The position numbers were made by a program, and so were the translations under genes. The notes under the pieces are model-generated. The model saw only the letters and a list, made by a program, of their open reading frames with translations, searched no databases and had not been told where the DNA came from. 64,000 bases of DNA, from the NCBI RefSeq assembly GCF_014899185.1, contig NZ_CP045201.1:3387501-3451500 (forward strand). Reading direction: 5' to 3'. The stretch's first letter is position 1; the number at the start of each line of letters is the position of its first letter. Shown one piece after another: positions 26,889-36,998 of the stretch. The stretch comes from Pseudooceanicola spongiae (lineage in GTDB: Bacteria; Pseudomonadota; Alphaproteobacteria; Rhodobacterales; Rhodobacteraceae).

Positions 26889-27917
26889 TTAGCGGCTGCG
26901 CCCCATCATCGCGAGACGGATCAGCATGCGTTCGACCAGCGCCATATCCGGCGCGCTGCGCCCGGCCGAGCGCAGGGTCAGGTCGGTGTCGGTGATCAGG
27001 CTCAGCGCCTGTTCCAGCCGGTTGGCGCCCCAGCCCTGCGCCTGATTGAGCATACGGTCGCGTCTGGGGCCAAACATCGGCGGGCGCAGCTTGCCGATGC
27101 CCGCGCCGGGGCCGTCGGGGTGGGCGGCGATGGTGTAGAGCGTGCGAAAATGGCGCATCGCGGCGATGCAGAGGCCGGTGGCGCTGGCGCCCTGCCCCTG
27201 CAAACGGGCCATCATCGGGCCGATCTCGGCACTGCGGGCCTCGGCCACGATATGCAGGATATCGTCCATGTCCGCCTCGGTGCTGGCGGGCGCGCAGAGG
27301 GTGATTTCGGTGGCCGTCAGGGGTGTGTCATCGCCGAATTTATACAGCGCGATCTTGTCGACGGTCTGGCGGAAATCGCCCGGGTCCAGCGCCAGCGCCA
27401 GCGCCGAGAGGTCGCGCAGCGCGTCGGGGGGCAGCTTGGTCAGACCCGCCTTGTTCAGCGTCGCCTCGATCTCTTCGCGGCTGGGGGGATCGTCGTAGAT
27501 GGCGCAGGCATAGGCGTTCTTGTGGCCCTCGAAGGCCTTGCGCAGTTTCGACGTCGGCTTGAGCTGGCCGGCAGTGATGATCAGCTGGGCGTCACCCTTT
27601 TGCCAGTCCTCGATGGCGGGCAGGATGTTGGGCGACTGCAGTTCGGTCGCGCCCTCAAGGTAGACGACGCGGGGGCCGGGGAAAAAGCTCTGGGCCTTGA
27701 TGGCGTCGATCAGGGCGGCGGGGTCGCGGCGCAGCTCTGAGGCATTCATCCGCGTCAGGCGCATTTCCTCTTCGCCCATCGGGCCGACAAGGGCGGCGAC
27801 CATCTCCTGTCGGCGCAGGGAAATCCGCATCGCGTCAGGCCCATAGAGCAGCACGCCGAGGCGGTCTGCCTCAGGGCGGGCGGCGTAGCGGGCGATGTCG
27901 CGCGAGGCGAGCTTCAT
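26889..27917 (-). CDS. holA: DNA polymerase III subunit delta
   Basis: The 342-residue protein is the clamp-loader delta subunit that opens the beta clamp. It has the family pattern LLYGPDAMRI at the N-terminus, FFPGPRVVYLEGATE, and the C-terminal GWGANRLEQALSLITDTDLTLRS motif. It overlaps the lptE stop by four bases (ATGA), completing the conserved leuS-lptE-holA operon of alphaproteobacteria, in which the three unrelated products share expression. Confidence 0.92.
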   Translation of the reverse strand: MKLASRDIARYAARPEADRLGVLLYGPDAMRISLRRQEMVAALVGPMGEEEMRLTRMNASELRRDPAALIDAIKAQSFFPGPRVVYLEGATELQSPNILPAIEDWQKGDAQLIITAGQLKPTSKLRKAFEGHKNAYACAIYDDPPSREEIEATLNKAGLTKLPPDALRDLSALALALDPGDFRQTVDKIALYKFGDDTPLTATEITLCAPASTEADMDDILHIVAEARSAEIGPMMARLQGQGASATGLCIAAMRHFRTLYTIAAHPDGPGAGIGKLRPPMFGPRRDRMLNQAQGWGANRLEQALSLITDTDLTLRSAGRSAPDMALVERMLIRLAMMGRSR

Positions 27918-28462
27918 GGCGTCAGGGGCGCAGGGGGCACGGCTGCGGGGGCCGGGATTTGCGGCGCGCGCGCGGCATCGGTGATCAGGCGCGGCACCAG
28001 CATGTTGATCAGCATCGACATCAGCCGCTTGTGCGCATCGCGCTGTGCGGCCTGCGTGGCGACGGTGGTGCCCGTGGCCGAATAGCCCGAGAAGTTGCTG
28101 ACCTTGCCCGCGCCCAGCTGGGTGCCGGTGGCGATGTCGCGCAGGGTGTAACTGAGGTCGCCCAGCACGTTAAAGCGCGCGGTATTGCCGTTGGAGGTGA
28201 TCGCCAGAGCGGACTCGGTCACGTTCAGTTTCATCGCCAGATCGTAGACCGGGTTTTCCGCCCGGCCCAGCCGCTGTTCCAGATCGCGCACCAGCTGGTA
28301 GCTGTCGCCTGAGTCGGGATCGGGCAGGCGGGTCGCGTTCAGCAGGCGGTTGCCGCCGCCGTCTGGGGCGAAGGCAGGGGTGAAACCGCAGGCCGACAGC
28401 GCCGCCAGAGCGGGCGCTGCGACCAGCAGTTTCAACAGGTTACGTCGGTCAGATGACCACAT
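27914..28462 (-). CDS. lptE: LPS-assembly lipoprotein LptE
   Basis: The 182-residue lipoprotein has a signal peptide ending in a lipobox LSAC (Cys about residue 25) and the family pattern GFTPAF, then [10 protein letters not shown] and [13 protein letters not shown]. LptE plugs and assembles the LptD translocon in the outer membrane. The ATG 28462 lies 14 bases inside the leuS gene and its stop overlaps holA. The proline- and alanine-rich C-terminal tail (about 165-182) is low-complexity. Confidence 0.9.
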   Translation of the reverse strand: MWSSDRRNLLKLLVAAPALAALSACGFTPAFAPDGGGNRLLNATRLPDPDSGDSYQLVRDLEQRLGRAENPVYDLAMKLNVTESALAITSNGNTARFNVLGDLSYTLRDIATGTQLGAGKVSNFSGYSATGTTVATQAAQRDAHKRLMSMLINMLVPRLITDAARAPQIPAPAAVPPAPLTP

Positions 28463-31034
28463 TCACGATCCGCCCCGGAACAACGATGACTTTCTTCGGC
28501 GTGGCTCCATCCAGCGCCTTGATCACAGCGTGATGGGCCAGCGCCAGTTTTTCAACCTCTGCCTTGTCCATATCCGCCGGTACGTCGATTTCCGCCCGGC
28601 GTTTGCCGTTGATCTGGATCGGCAGGGTCACGACATCATCGACCAGCATCGCCTCGTCCGCGACGGGCCAGGGGGCATGCGCCACGAGGCCTTCGCCGCC
28701 AAGGATCTGCCACATCTCTTCGGCGAGGTGCGGCGTCATCGGCGACATCAGCTGGGCAAGCGCGCGGGTCGCGGTGCGCTTCGCCTCGGCGCCCGCTTTC
28801 GATTTCTGCACCGCGTTGGTGAAGGCATAGAGCCGCGCGATCGAGGCGTTGAAGCCAAAGCTTTCGACCCCCAGCGTCACGTCGTGGATCGCCTTGTGCA
28901 TCTCGCGCAGCAGGGCGGTGTCTTCGGTGGCATCAGCAGGCGCATCGGCGTCGAGCTCCGCCGCCAGACGCCAGACCCGGGCGAGGTGCTTGGACGCGGC
29001 CTCGGCCCCCGAAGCGGTCCATTCGACGTCTCGCTCCGGAGGGCTGTCAGACAGCACGAACCAGCGCGCGGTATCGGCGCCGTATTGCTGGATGATCTGC
29101 ACCGGGTCGACGACATTGTTCTTGGATTTCGACATCTTGGCGGAGGGAATGATCTCCACCTCGCGGCCATCTTCCAGGTAGCCCTTGCCGTCGCGCAGGG
29201 TCACTTCCTCGGGGTAGTGATACACCGGACGACCTTCCGCGTTGCGGGTCTGGTAGATCGCGTGGGTCACCATGCCTTGGGTGAACAGCGCATCGAAGGG
29301 CTCTTTCGCGGACTCCGGCAGGTGGCCGGTGATCTGCATCGCGCGCGAGAAGAAGCGCGAGTAGAGCAGGTGGAGAATCGCATGCTCGATGCCGCCGATG
29401 TACTGATCGACGTTCATCCAGTAGGCGGCCTCAGCCATATCGGTCGGCGTCGTCGCATGGGGCGCGGTGAAGCGGGTGTAGTACCACGAGCTGTCGACGA
29501 AGGTGTCCATCGTGTCGGTTTCACGCTTGGCCGGCTGGCCGCACTCGGGGCAGGCGCAATCGCGCCAGCTCGGGTGCCGGTCGAGCGGGTTGCCGGGGAT
29601 CGAAAAGTCGATCGGCGTGCCGTCTTCGTCGTAGGGCAGCTGGATCGGCAGGTTCTCTTTCTTCTCGGGCACGACGCCGCAGTCAGGGCAATGCACGACC
29701 GGAATCGGGCAACCCCAATAACGCTGACGGCTCAGACCCCAGTCACGCAGACGGAATTTCGTCACGCCATGGCCGACACCGTTGGATTCGCAGAAATCGA
29801 CGGCGGCGTTGACGGCCTCTTCACCGGTCTGCTCCTCTTCACCCGCGATCAGGCGGGTATAGCGGACCTTTTCGGTTTTCGCGGGTACGAAGGGGGCGGC
29901 CTGAATGTCGATCTCGCCCTCAAGGGGGGCGAAGGTTTCGACGATAGGCAGGTCGTATTTCTTGGCGAAGTCGTGGTCGCGCTGGTCATGCCCCGGGCAG
30001 CCGAAGATCGCGCCGGTGCCGTAATCCATCAGGATGAAGTTGGCGATATAGACCGGCAACTCCCAAGCGGTATCAAAGGGATGACGCACGCGGATGCCGG
30101 TGTCGAAGCCCATCTTTTCGGCCTTCTCGATGGCTTCCTCGGTGGTGCCGCCACGGCGCGCTTCGGCACAGAAGGCCGCGACCTCGGCTGATCCGGCCTC
30201 AAGCTCTTTCGCGAGGGGGTGATCGGGCGAGATGCCGACAAAGGACGCCCCGGCCAGCGTATCGGGCCGGGTGGTGTAGACGTCGATGCGGTCGAAATGC
30301 TCGGGCGCGTTGACGGTGGAGAAGGCGAATTGCAGACCGCGCGACCGACCGATCCAGTTGGCCTGCATCAGCTTGACCTTGGCGGGCCAGTTGTCGAGGG
30401 TATCCAGCGCCTCAAGCAGCTCTTCCGAGTAGTCGGAGATCTTGAAGAACCACTGCGTCAGCTCGCGCCGCTCCACCTCGGCACCCGAACGCCAGCCGCG
30501 CCCGTTCTCGACCTGCTCATTGGCAAGGACGGTCATGTCGACGGGGTCCCAGTTGACCACGGCGTTCTTGCGATAGACCAGATCCTTGGCAAGGAAATCA
30601 AGGAACAGCGCCTGCTGCTGGCCGTAGTATTCCGGATCGCAGGTGGCGAACATGCGCGACCAGTCGAGGCCGAAACCCAGCGGTTTCATCTGCGCGACCA
30701 TCGTGTCGATGTTGGAATAGGTCCAGTCCTTGGGGTGGCCGCCATTCGCCATCGCGGCGTTTTCGGCCGGCATCCCGAAGGCGTCAAAGCCCATCGGATG
30801 CAGCACGTTATGCCCCGTCGACAGCTTGTAGCGCGCGATCACGTCGCCCATGGTGTAGTTGCGCACGTGGCCGATGTGGATGCGCCCTGACGGATAGGGG
30901 AACATCTCCAGCACATAATATTTGGGCTTGTCGCTGTCGCGCAAGTCCTGTGCCAGCGGCGCCTTGAAGACATTGGCGTCTTCCCAGGCTTTCTGCCACT
31001 TCGGTTCGATCTCGGCTGCGGAATAGCGCGACAT
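28449..31034 (-). CDS. leuS: Leucyl-tRNA synthetase
   Basis: The 861-residue class I synthetase has HIGH-type [11 protein letters not shown] (about residue 50), an editing domain with TTRPDTLAG, and KMSKSKNN near residue 630. The C-terminal NVVI ends the operon's first gene. ATG 31034 is chosen because AGAGGGAG lies upstream and the protein starts [17 protein letters not shown] 31070 lacks a signal. A divergent promoter region of 173 bases separates it from the glycosyltransferase gene. Confidence 0.96.
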   Translation of the reverse strand: MSRYSAAEIEPKWQKAWEDANVFKAPLAQDLRDSDKPKYYVLEMFPYPSGRIHIGHVRNYTMGDVIARYKLSTGHNVLHPMGFDAFGMPAENAAMANGGHPKDWTYSNIDTMVAQMKPLGFGLDWSRMFATCDPEYYGQQQALFLDFLAKDLVYRKNAVVNWDPVDMTVLANEQVENGRGWRSGAEVERRELTQWFFKISDYSEELLEALDTLDNWPAKVKLMQANWIGRSRGLQFAFSTVNAPEHFDRIDVYTTRPDTLAGASFVGISPDHPLAKELEAGSAEVAAFCAEARRGGTTEEAIEKAEKMGFDTGIRVRHPFDTAWELPVYIANFILMDYGTGAIFGCPGHDQRDHDFAKKYDLPIVETFAPLEGEIDIQAAPFVPAKTEKVRYTRLIAGEEEQTGEEAVNAAVDFCESNGVGHGVTKFRLRDWGLSRQRYWGCPIPVVHCPDCGVVPEKKENLPIQLPYDEDGTPIDFSIPGNPLDRHPSWRDCACPECGQPAKRETDTMDTFVDSSWYYTRFTAPHATTPTDMAEAAYWMNVDQYIGGIEHAILHLLYSRFFSRAMQITGHLPESAKEPFDALFTQGMVTHAIYQTRNAEGRPVYHYPEEVTLRDGKGYLEDGREVEIIPSAKMSKSKNNVVDPVQIIQQYGADTARWFVLSDSPPERDVEWTASGAEAASKHLARVWRLAAELDADAPADATEDTALLREMHKAIHDVTLGVESFGFNASIARLYAFTNAVQKSKAGAEAKRTATRALAQLMSPMTPHLAEEMWQILGGEGLVAHAPWPVADEAMLVDDVVTLPIQINGKRRAEIDVPADMDKAEVEKLALAHHAVIKALDGATPKKVIVVPGRIVNVVI

Positions 31035-31207
31035 GGACGCTCCCTCTCGGCTCGTGCGGATGGTGTTCATTTGACGTTAGTTTCGGTGCGGGTTGATAGG
31101 GCCGCGCGCGCCAAGGGTCCAGCGATTTAGCGAAACTTCGCAGATCTGGCTGCTTTGCAAGCGGGGATGGGCCTGTGTAAATGGGTGTGAGAGTGAAGGG
31201 ACGGCAC

Positions 31208-32455
31208 GTGAAGATCCTCTTTATACATCAGAACTTTCCCGGCCAGTTCAAGCACCTTGCGGGCGCTCTGGCGGCGCGTGGCCACAACGTCAAGGCGCTG
31301 ACCCTGCGCGTGAACGAGGTGGTGGCCTGGAACGGCGTGCAGGTGCTGCCCTATGCGGTGGCGCGCAAGGGCCGCCAGGCGCTGCATCTATGGATGACGG
31401 ACATGGACAGCAAGGTGACCCGCGCCGAGGCCTGCTTTCATGCCGCCTGCAAGCTGCGCGACGCTGGCTTCAGCCCTGATGTCATCATTGCGCACCCCGG
31501 CTGGGGCGAATCGCTGTTTCTGCGCGATGTCTGGCCTGAGGCGCGGATGGGCATCTATTGCGAGCTCTATCATCTGCCCGGCTACCCCCACCTCGGCTTT
31601 GATCCCGAATTCCGCCGCGCCAATGAGGCGACCGAGCCGCTGCGTATTCGCATGAAAAACATCAACAACCATTTGCACTTTGATATCGCGACTGCAGGCC
31701 TCAGCCCGACCGCCTTTCAGGCCGATACCTTTCCGCCCGGCTTTCGTGACCGCATCAGCGTGGTGCATGACGGTATCGATACCGAACAACTGCGTCCCGA
31801 TCCGAACGCCGGTTTCACCTTGCCGACGGGCCGCCGCCTGACCCGCGCGGACGAGGTGATCACCTTCGTCAATCGCAACCTCGAACCCTATCGCGGCTAC
31901 CATGTCTTCATGCGCGCCCTGCCTGCGCTGCTGGCCGCGCGGCCGCAGGCGCAGGTGCTGATCGTCGGGGGCGACGGTGTCTCCTACGGGGCGCAGGCGC
32001 CGCAGGGGCAGACCTGGAAGCAGATCTATATCGACGAGGTGCGCGGCCAGATCCCCGACGCCGACTGGGCGCGGGTGCATTTTCTGGGCCGCATTCCCTA
32101 TGATGACTTTCGCGCCATGCTGCAGGTCGCGCGGGTGCATGTCTATCTGACCTACCCCTTCGTGCTCAGCTGGTCGCTGCTAGAGGCGATGGCAAGCGGC
32201 GCGGCCATCGTCGCCTCAGACACCGGTCCGGTGCGCGAGGTGCTGCGCCATGGCGAGACGGGGCAGCTGGTCGACTTCTTTGATGGGGCAGGGCTGGTGC
32301 GCGAAGTCGCGGCGCTGGCGGATGATCCTGCGGCGCGGGCGCGGCTTGGCGCGGCGGCACGGGCGCATGTCATCGCACACTATGACCTGAAGACGCACTG
32401 CCTGCCTGCGCAGATCGCTTGGGTCGAATCCCTCAGCCTTCCCGCCCGGTCGTGA
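31208..32455 (+). CDS. Family 4 glycosyltransferase
   Basis: A 415-residue GT-B fold glycosyltransferase. The N-terminus KILFIHQNFPGQFKHLA and the C-terminal FVLSWSLLEAMASGAAIVASD with an E-x7-E-type donor site fit the family. It probably moves a sugar from a nucleotide sugar to a polysaccharide or lipid; substrate unknown. The start is GTG 31208, preceded by GAAGGGA at good spacing; an upstream ATG at 31181 is out of the conserved region. No other surface-polysaccharide genes adjoin it. Confidence 0.85.
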   Translation: MKILFIHQNFPGQFKHLAGALAARGHNVKALTLRVNEVVAWNGVQVLPYAVARKGRQALHLWMTDMDSKVTRAEACFHAACKLRDAGFSPDVIIAHPGWGESLFLRDVWPEARMGIYCELYHLPGYPHLGFDPEFRRANEATEPLRIRMKNINNHLHFDIATAGLSPTAFQADTFPPGFRDRISVVHDGIDTEQLRPDPNAGFTLPTGRRLTRADEVITFVNRNLEPYRGYHVFMRALPALLAARPQAQVLIVGGDGVSYGAQAPQGQTWKQIYIDEVRGQIPDADWARVHFLGRIPYDDFRAMLQVARVHVYLTYPFVLSWSLLEAMASGAAIVASDTGPVREVLRHGETGQLVDFFDGAGLVREVAALADDPAARARLGAAARAHVIAHYDLKTHCLPAQIAWVESLSLPARS

Positions 32456-32457
32456 AA

Positions 32458-32485
32458 AAGGCGCCGCCCCGCAGGGCCGCGCCTT
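32458..32485. terminator. Bidirectional terminator between the glycosyltransferase and DUF3576 genes
   Basis: AAGGCGC and GCGCCTT form a 7-bp stem around CGCCCCGCAGGGCC, which can form an inner hairpin. On the minus strand it is followed by TTTTT, so it terminates the DUF3576 gene. Confidence 0.75.
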
Positions 32486-32508
32486 CGCATCAGATCAGCT
32501 GTTATGCC

Positions 32509-33006
32509 TTAGAACTTGCGGTCACCGACCCGCAGCTGACGCGCCCGTGTCAGGATCGCATCTTCGACCGCGCGCTGTGTGCCTGCGTCGACCGCACGGC
32601 CGCCCGAGGTTTCCAGCGCCACGTTCAGCGAGCGGGCCTCAAGAGCCGGGTCCGAGATATAGACCGTCGCACGGTAGGAGCGACCACCGCCCGGAGGCGT
32701 GCCGTACCCGGTCGAGATGACGCCAGTGAACGGATCGATCGACTGGATCGGCAGGAAATCCAGAACTTCCAGCGAGGCGTTCCAGAGATAGCGGTTCACG
32801 GCGACCTTGGTGCCATCATCGTTCTGCTTGAAGGCGTCCCAGATCTTGCCGCCCTTGCCGAAATCCCGCTCGTTCTGAATGTTGACCTTCTGGCCACCGG
32901 AATTTCCGCCGTCCTCGACGTTGCCCTCAGGCCCCGTTGCCCCGCAGGCGGCGAGCGCGAAAAGACCTGCGATGGCCGACAACCTGAATGCGCGAGTAGA
33001 CGTCAT
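32509..33006 (-). CDS. DUF3576 lipoprotein
   Basis: The 165-residue protein has a signal peptide with lipobox LAAC (Cys about residue 21) and then the conserved NRYLWNASLEVLDFLPI and PFTGVISTGYG motifs of DUF3576, an alphaproteobacterial lipoprotein family. It is predicted at the outer membrane. Function unknown. Upstream is the 488-base porin promoter region. Confidence 0.88.
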   Translation of the reverse strand: MTSTRAFRLSAIAGLFALAACGATGPEGNVEDGGNSGGQKVNIQNERDFGKGGKIWDAFKQNDDGTKVAVNRYLWNASLEVLDFLPIQSIDPFTGVISTGYGTPPGGGRSYRATVYISDPALEARSLNVALETSGGRAVDAGTQRAVEDAILTRARQLRVGDRKF

Positions 33007-33494
33007 GCTTTAGCCCCGTTCCAAACTTCCCCTCCGATCTATCGAAGCGGGCGATAGGGGGCAAGGTTCTTTGCTCAAACAGGGGGGCGGCCTGCACCGC
33101 TCCGCCGAAGCGCGGCGTAAATGACCGCGCAAAGCCGCAAAAAGCCCGCCCCTATAAGACGTGCCGGCCCCTATCAGGAGGGTTTGCCGCAAAACCGACG
33201 CTTTCAGGTGAGTCTCTCTGCGCCTTTAAGGTGTGAGTCTCTTTGCCCGATTGCGGCGATGCCCGGCCCGCGTCTTGCGGTGGTGAGCAGGTATAAGGAT
33301 GAATTCCCGCAGCTTTCCGGGGGATTTCTACCGACCGGACAGGATGACTGTGGCAGCTTTGCACCATTTCGGACGGCGCGTGCACGGGGGGGGAGCGGTA
33401 AGCTTGCAATGCAAAGGTGAAAAGAGCGAAAGACTTCTCATACCCAAATCGGATGCTCCGTTTTGGGGCAGACTGATAAATCGAGGGAAAAACA
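33007..33494. promoter_or_regulatory. 488-base intergenic region upstream of the porin gene
   Basis: No gene of useful length is seen in this stretch. It carries an exact direct repeat GTGAGTCTCT at 33208-33217 and 33233-33242 (25-base period), a T-rich AAGGTATAAGGATG tract, and GAGGGAA as the ribosome binding site just before ATG 33495. It presumably holds the promoter and operators of the porin and of the divergent DUF3576 gene. No consensus could be named. Confidence 0.5.
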
Positions 33495-34412
33495 ATGAAA
33501 AAGATTCTCATCGCGTCGACCGCGCTGGTAATGGTTGCAGGCGCAGCTTCCGCTGACGTCGCATGGTCCGGCTTCGGCCGTTTCGGCGTCGTCTATGACG
33601 ACGCAGCCGGCACCGACATCACCTACCTGGAACAGCGTTTCCAGCTTGACGTCGTCGGCACCACTGAAACCGACAACGGCCTGACCGTTGGTGGCCGTTA
33701 CCGTCTGCGTTCGGAAGAGGACAAAGCCGGCAACGACGCAGGCGCACCTGGCTACGTCCGTCAGACTAAAGCTGGCACCGTAAACGCCGCACAGATGTTC
33801 ATCCAGTCCGGTGGCCTGGAACTGTCCGTCGGTAACGTTCAGTACGCACTCGACTCGATGGCGAACCTGGCAGTCGGCAACATCGGCCTGCAGAACTTCA
33901 CCTCGTTCCTGGACGGCCCGGGCTACGCTTCGCGCGGCGCTTCGCCGACCGGCCTCGCACTGACCTACGCAATGGGCGGCCTGAACGCTCACCTGTCCTA
34001 TGACACCGAAGCTCAAGCGACCGACGCATACGTGTCCTACGATTTCGCTGGCTACACCTTCGGCGTCGGCGGCCAGGACAGCGACGCTTACACGACTGAT
34101 TGGGTTGTCGCAGTTGGCGGCACCGTTGGCACCGCGACCTTCAACGCTTCGTACGTCAACGATGGCACGAACGGCACTGGCGGCGTTGGTGGTGGTTACG
34201 CAGTTGCAGCACACTTCGACGTTGCTTCGGGCCTGACCGTTGGCGGCTACCTGACCTACTTCGACTCCGACACTGCTGGTGTTGACTCGGCAACTGGCCT
34301 GGGTGTCGACGCTTCCTACGCACTCGGCGGCGGCGTTAACCTGGTTGGCGGCATCTACGGCACCGACGACGACAAAACCGAAGCAGATTTCGGCATCAAC
34401 TTCCGCTTCTGA
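33495..34412 (+). CDS. Outer-membrane porin
   Basis: The 305-residue protein has a cleavable signal peptide (MKKILIASTALVMVAGAASA, cleavage after residue 20) and a beta-barrel body with repeated Gly/Asp/Tyr/Val strands, ending in the Phe typical of outer-membrane proteins (NFRF). It matches the small Rhodobacterales porin family. Its codon use is strongly biased and its DNA is less GC-rich than its neighbours, in keeping with very high expression. A long upstream region and a strong terminator after it make it a single transcript. Confidence 0.92.
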   Translation: MKKILIASTALVMVAGAASADVAWSGFGRFGVVYDDAAGTDITYLEQRFQLDVVGTTETDNGLTVGGRYRLRSEEDKAGNDAGAPGYVRQTKAGTVNAAQMFIQSGGLELSVGNVQYALDSMANLAVGNIGLQNFTSFLDGPGYASRGASPTGLALTYAMGGLNAHLSYDTEAQATDAYVSYDFAGYTFGVGGQDSDAYTTDWVVAVGGTVGTATFNASYVNDGTNGTGGVGGGYAVAAHFDVASGLTVGGYLTYFDSDTAGVDSATGLGVDASYALGGGVNLVGGIYGTDDDKTEADFGINFRF

Positions 34413-34439
34413 TTTCAGAAGTGTGAATGTGATTGGAAG

Positions 34440-34465
34440 GGGCAGGTCGTTTGACCTGCCCTTTT
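34440..34465 (+). terminator. Terminator of the porin gene
   Basis: GGGCAGGTC, loop GTTT, GACCTGCCC then TTTTCTTTT. The 9-bp stem is perfect. Confidence 0.92.
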
Positions 34466-34526
34466 CTTTTGTCCCGGTTTGATGTTCCTTGGCGCCACCT
34501 GATCCCTTTGTTCAACAAGGCTGCCC

Positions 34527-35174
34527 ATGTCCCTGACCGAGATCCGCACCCGTATTCAAACCGCCTGTGACGAGGCTGGCCGCGACCCGGCCACCGTCAC
34601 GCTGATCGCTGTCTCCAAGATGCAGGCGGACGAACGTGTCCGCGAGGTGCTGCAAGAGGGCCAGCGCGTCTTTGGCGAGAACCGCGTGCAGGAAGCCGCC
34701 GGCAAATGGCCCGGTTTGCGCGAGGAATTTGAAGCGATTTCCTTGCATATCATCGGCCCGTTGCAGAGCAACAAGGTGCGTCAGGCGATGGATCTGGCCG
34801 AGGCGATCCATTCCGTCGACCGCCCCAAGATTGCCCAGACCATCGCCCGTATCTCCGATGAGATCGGCCGCTGCCCGGCGCTGTTCCTGCAGATCAACAC
34901 CGGCGAAGAGCCGCAGAAAGCCGGGGTGCTTCCGGGCGAGGCCGATGCCTTTGTTGCGGAGTGCCGGGCCTTGTCTCTGCCGGTCGCCGGGCTGATGTGC
35001 ATTCCTCCGGTCGAGGAAGAGGCGGCATTGCATTTCGCGCTGCTGGCCAAGATCGCTGCGCGCAACGGTCTCGACGGCTTGTCGATGGGCATGTCGGGGG
35101 ATTTCGAGAAGGCGATCCGCTTTGGCGCGACGCATGTGCGGGTCGGCTCGGCGATTTTCGGGGCGCGCGACTGA
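34527..35174 (+). CDS. YggS-type PLP homeostasis protein
   Basis: The 215-residue protein is of the PLPBP/YggS family, PLP-binding proteins that keep vitamin B6 and amino-acid balance. It has the PLP Lys in TLIAVSKMQ (about residue 31), GENRVQEA, HIIGPLQSNK and LSMGMSGDFEKAI. Cytosolic monomer. AAGG precedes ATG 34527. It is followed by a triple-hairpin repeat. Confidence 0.92.
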   Translation: MSLTEIRTRIQTACDEAGRDPATVTLIAVSKMQADERVREVLQEGQRVFGENRVQEAAGKWPGLREEFEAISLHIIGPLQSNKVRQAMDLAEAIHSVDRPKIAQTIARISDEIGRCPALFLQINTGEEPQKAGVLPGEADAFVAECRALSLPVAGLMCIPPVEEEAALHFALLAKIAARNGLDGLSMGMSGDFEKAIRFGATHVRVGSAIFGARD

Positions 35175-35180
35175 GAGCGG

Positions 35181-35245
35181 GGAGGGGGCGCTGCCCCCCT
35201 CGCCTGGCGGCGAGTCCCCCGAAGTATTTCGGGCAAGATGACAGG
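35181..35245 (+). repeat. Triple-hairpin repeat copy
   Basis: Contains GGGGGCGCTGCCCCC, the hairpin TCGCC-TGGC-GGCGA and CCCCCGAAGTATTTCGGG followed by CAAGATGACAGG. It fits the copies at 2141 and 60624 and lies between convergent yggS and the L,D-transpeptidase gene. Confidence 0.72.
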
Positions 35246-35251
35246 GAGGCG

Positions 35252-35737
35252 TCAGCTGATCCGGATCCGGGTGCCGGGTTTGAGGTGACGGGCGAGCGCA
35301 TGCAGGTGATCGCGGCGCAGGGCCAGGCAGCCTTCGGTTGGAAAGCGCGGGCGGCGCCATTGGTGGAGGAAGATGGCCGAGCCTTTGTGGGGCGTCGCGT
35401 CGGGCCAGTTCCAGTTCAGTGTCAGGATGAGGTCGTAGAGCGGGTCGGCCCGGCGCAGGCGTTCGTGGCTGGCCGGGAAGGGCGCTGTGACGTGGTGGTT
35501 GTAGTCGGGGTGATCCGGGGCGTCGCACCACAGATCTGCGGGGCCGATGGCGCGGGCCCAGGGGCTTGGTTTTGCGATGCGGTCGGCGCGGTACCAGAGT
35601 TCGGCGATGCGATGCGTGCCGGTGGGGGTGGCGCCGTCGCCTTCGGCCTTGTCTGTGCGGATGCCGCCGCGACCGATGCTGCAGGGGTAGGTCGTGGTGC
35701 CGAGGCGCAGGCCCCTCGGGGTCAGGCGCAGAATCAC
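35252..35737 (-). CDS. L,D-transpeptidase (YkuD)-family protein
   Basis: The 161-residue protein has the YkuD catalytic motif SAIFLHQWRRPRFPTEGCLAL with the active-site Cys in TEGC and the conserved His before it. Such enzymes cross-link peptidoglycan or attach lipoproteins, but this one has no signal peptide, so its site of action is unclear. The start GTG 35737 overlaps the ribA stop by four bases (GTGA), coupling the two. Confidence 0.85.
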   Translation of the reverse strand: MILRLTPRGLRLGTTTYPCSIGRGGIRTDKAEGDGATPTGTHRIAELWYRADRIAKPSPWARAIGPADLWCDAPDHPDYNHHVTAPFPASHERLRRADPLYDLILTLNWNWPDATPHKGSAIFLHQWRRPRFPTEGCLALRRDHLHALARHLKPGTRIRIS

Positions 35738-36825
35738 AGCAGATGCCCCGATTTTGCCGCCTTTGTGGCGAGATAGGCGCGGTTGAAGGCGTTTTCGCCG
35801 ACTTTCAGGGGCACACGTTCGGTCACCTCGACGCCGTTCTTCTGCAGCATGTCGATCTTTTTCGGGTTGTTGGTCAGCAGGCGGGCCTGCTTGAATCCCA
35901 TGCGCTGCAGCAGCTCGGCACCGAGGCGGAAGTCGCGCTCGTCATCCTCAAAGCCGAGGCGGTGGTTGGCTTCGACCGTATCAAAGCCTTGATCCTGCAG
36001 GGAATAGGCGCGCATCTTGTTGGCGAGGCCGATGCCGCGCCCCTCCTGATTGAGGTAGAGCAGGACGCCTGCGCCTTCGGACCCCATCTGGGCCAGGGCA
36101 CCACGCAGTTGCGGGCCACAATCGCATTTCAGCGAGCCGAGCACATCGCCGGTGAAGCAGGCCGAGTGCAGGCGGGCCAGCACCGGCTTGTCGCGCGAGG
36201 GGCGGCCGATCTCGATCGCGTAGTGCTCCTCGCCGCCGTCTTCGGGGCGGAAAATATGCACCCGGCCCGCGTCCGAGGCGATCATCGGCAGGCGGGCCGA
36301 GACGACGGGATGCATCGGGCTGGCGGTGTCGAGCAGGCTGTTGGTGGCGCCGGCGGGCAGGGTGGTCAGGTGATGTTCAGCGGCAAAATCGCGGGCGTTT
36401 TCAAGCTCAAGCAGCAGGGCGGCGGGCAGAAGACGGGCGGACTTGGTGAGCTTCAGGGCGATACGGTGCAGGTCTGCCGGGCCATCGCGCAGCGCGATCA
36501 GCGGGCCTTTCATGGGATGGCGCAGGTCGTCTGCCGGGTCGGCCAGCGCCTTGACCCAGGCCGGGCTGGCGTCGGCGGGCAGCGGCAGGCGCGCGAGGTC
36601 GCCGTCATAGGGGCGGGCTTTCAGCGTTTCGGCGCGCCGGGCGGTGATCGCCAGCACCGGGGTGCCGGGCAGGGCCAGCAGATCGGCGAGGCGTTCCGGG
36701 CTGAGGGTTTCGGCCGCCAGCACCAGCGCCGCGCGCGTCCCGTCCAGCAGCACGACAGGCAGACCCATGCGCAAATCGGTGCGCGCGCGGGCGATGCGTT
36801 CGGTGATCTCAGGGGCAAGGGACAT
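35734..36825 (-). CDS. ribA: GTP cyclohydrolase II with N-terminal extension
   Basis: The roughly 363-residue protein makes the first riboflavin precursor from GTP. The C-terminal half (about 190-360) has zinc Cys residues in HSACFTGDVLGSLKCDCGPQL, NQEGRGIGLANKMRAY, the catalytic Tyr/Arg region and TNNPKKI. The first 180 residues do not show a clean RibB signature but resemble the N-terminal extension of alphaproteobacterial RibA proteins. ATG 36825 is given as start; ATG 36837 and 36855 are alternatives since no strong Shine-Dalgarno was seen. Confidence 0.9.
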   Translation of the reverse strand: MSLAPEITERIARARTDLRMGLPVVLLDGTRAALVLAAETLSPERLADLLALPGTPVLAITARRAETLKARPYDGDLARLPLPADASPAWVKALADPADDLRHPMKGPLIALRDGPADLHRIALKLTKSARLLPAALLLELENARDFAAEHHLTTLPAGATNSLLDTASPMHPVVSARLPMIASDAGRVHIFRPEDGGEEHYAIEIGRPSRDKPVLARLHSACFTGDVLGSLKCDCGPQLRGALAQMGSEGAGVLLYLNQEGRGIGLANKMRAYSLQDQGFDTVEANHRLGFEDDERDFRLGAELLQRMGFKQARLLTNNPKKIDMLQKNGVEVTERVPLKVGENAFNRAYLATKAAKSGHLL

Positions 36826-36998
36826 GGCAGGATCCATCGGGCAGGGCGGTGTCACAGGCGTTCATACTTAGCCCCTGCGTGTCGGGTTTGAAACATATCC
36901 CGCGCAGGCAACACGAGAGCGTGAGGCTTTTGTCGCAAATCTTGTCGAAGACGTGAACGCCCTCCATGTCAGACGGGAGCCGGATGGAGGGCTGTTCA

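Noticed and set aside
36825-36855. Upstream ATG starts for ribA
   Set aside because: No Shine-Dalgarno and no homology for the extra 4-10 residues.
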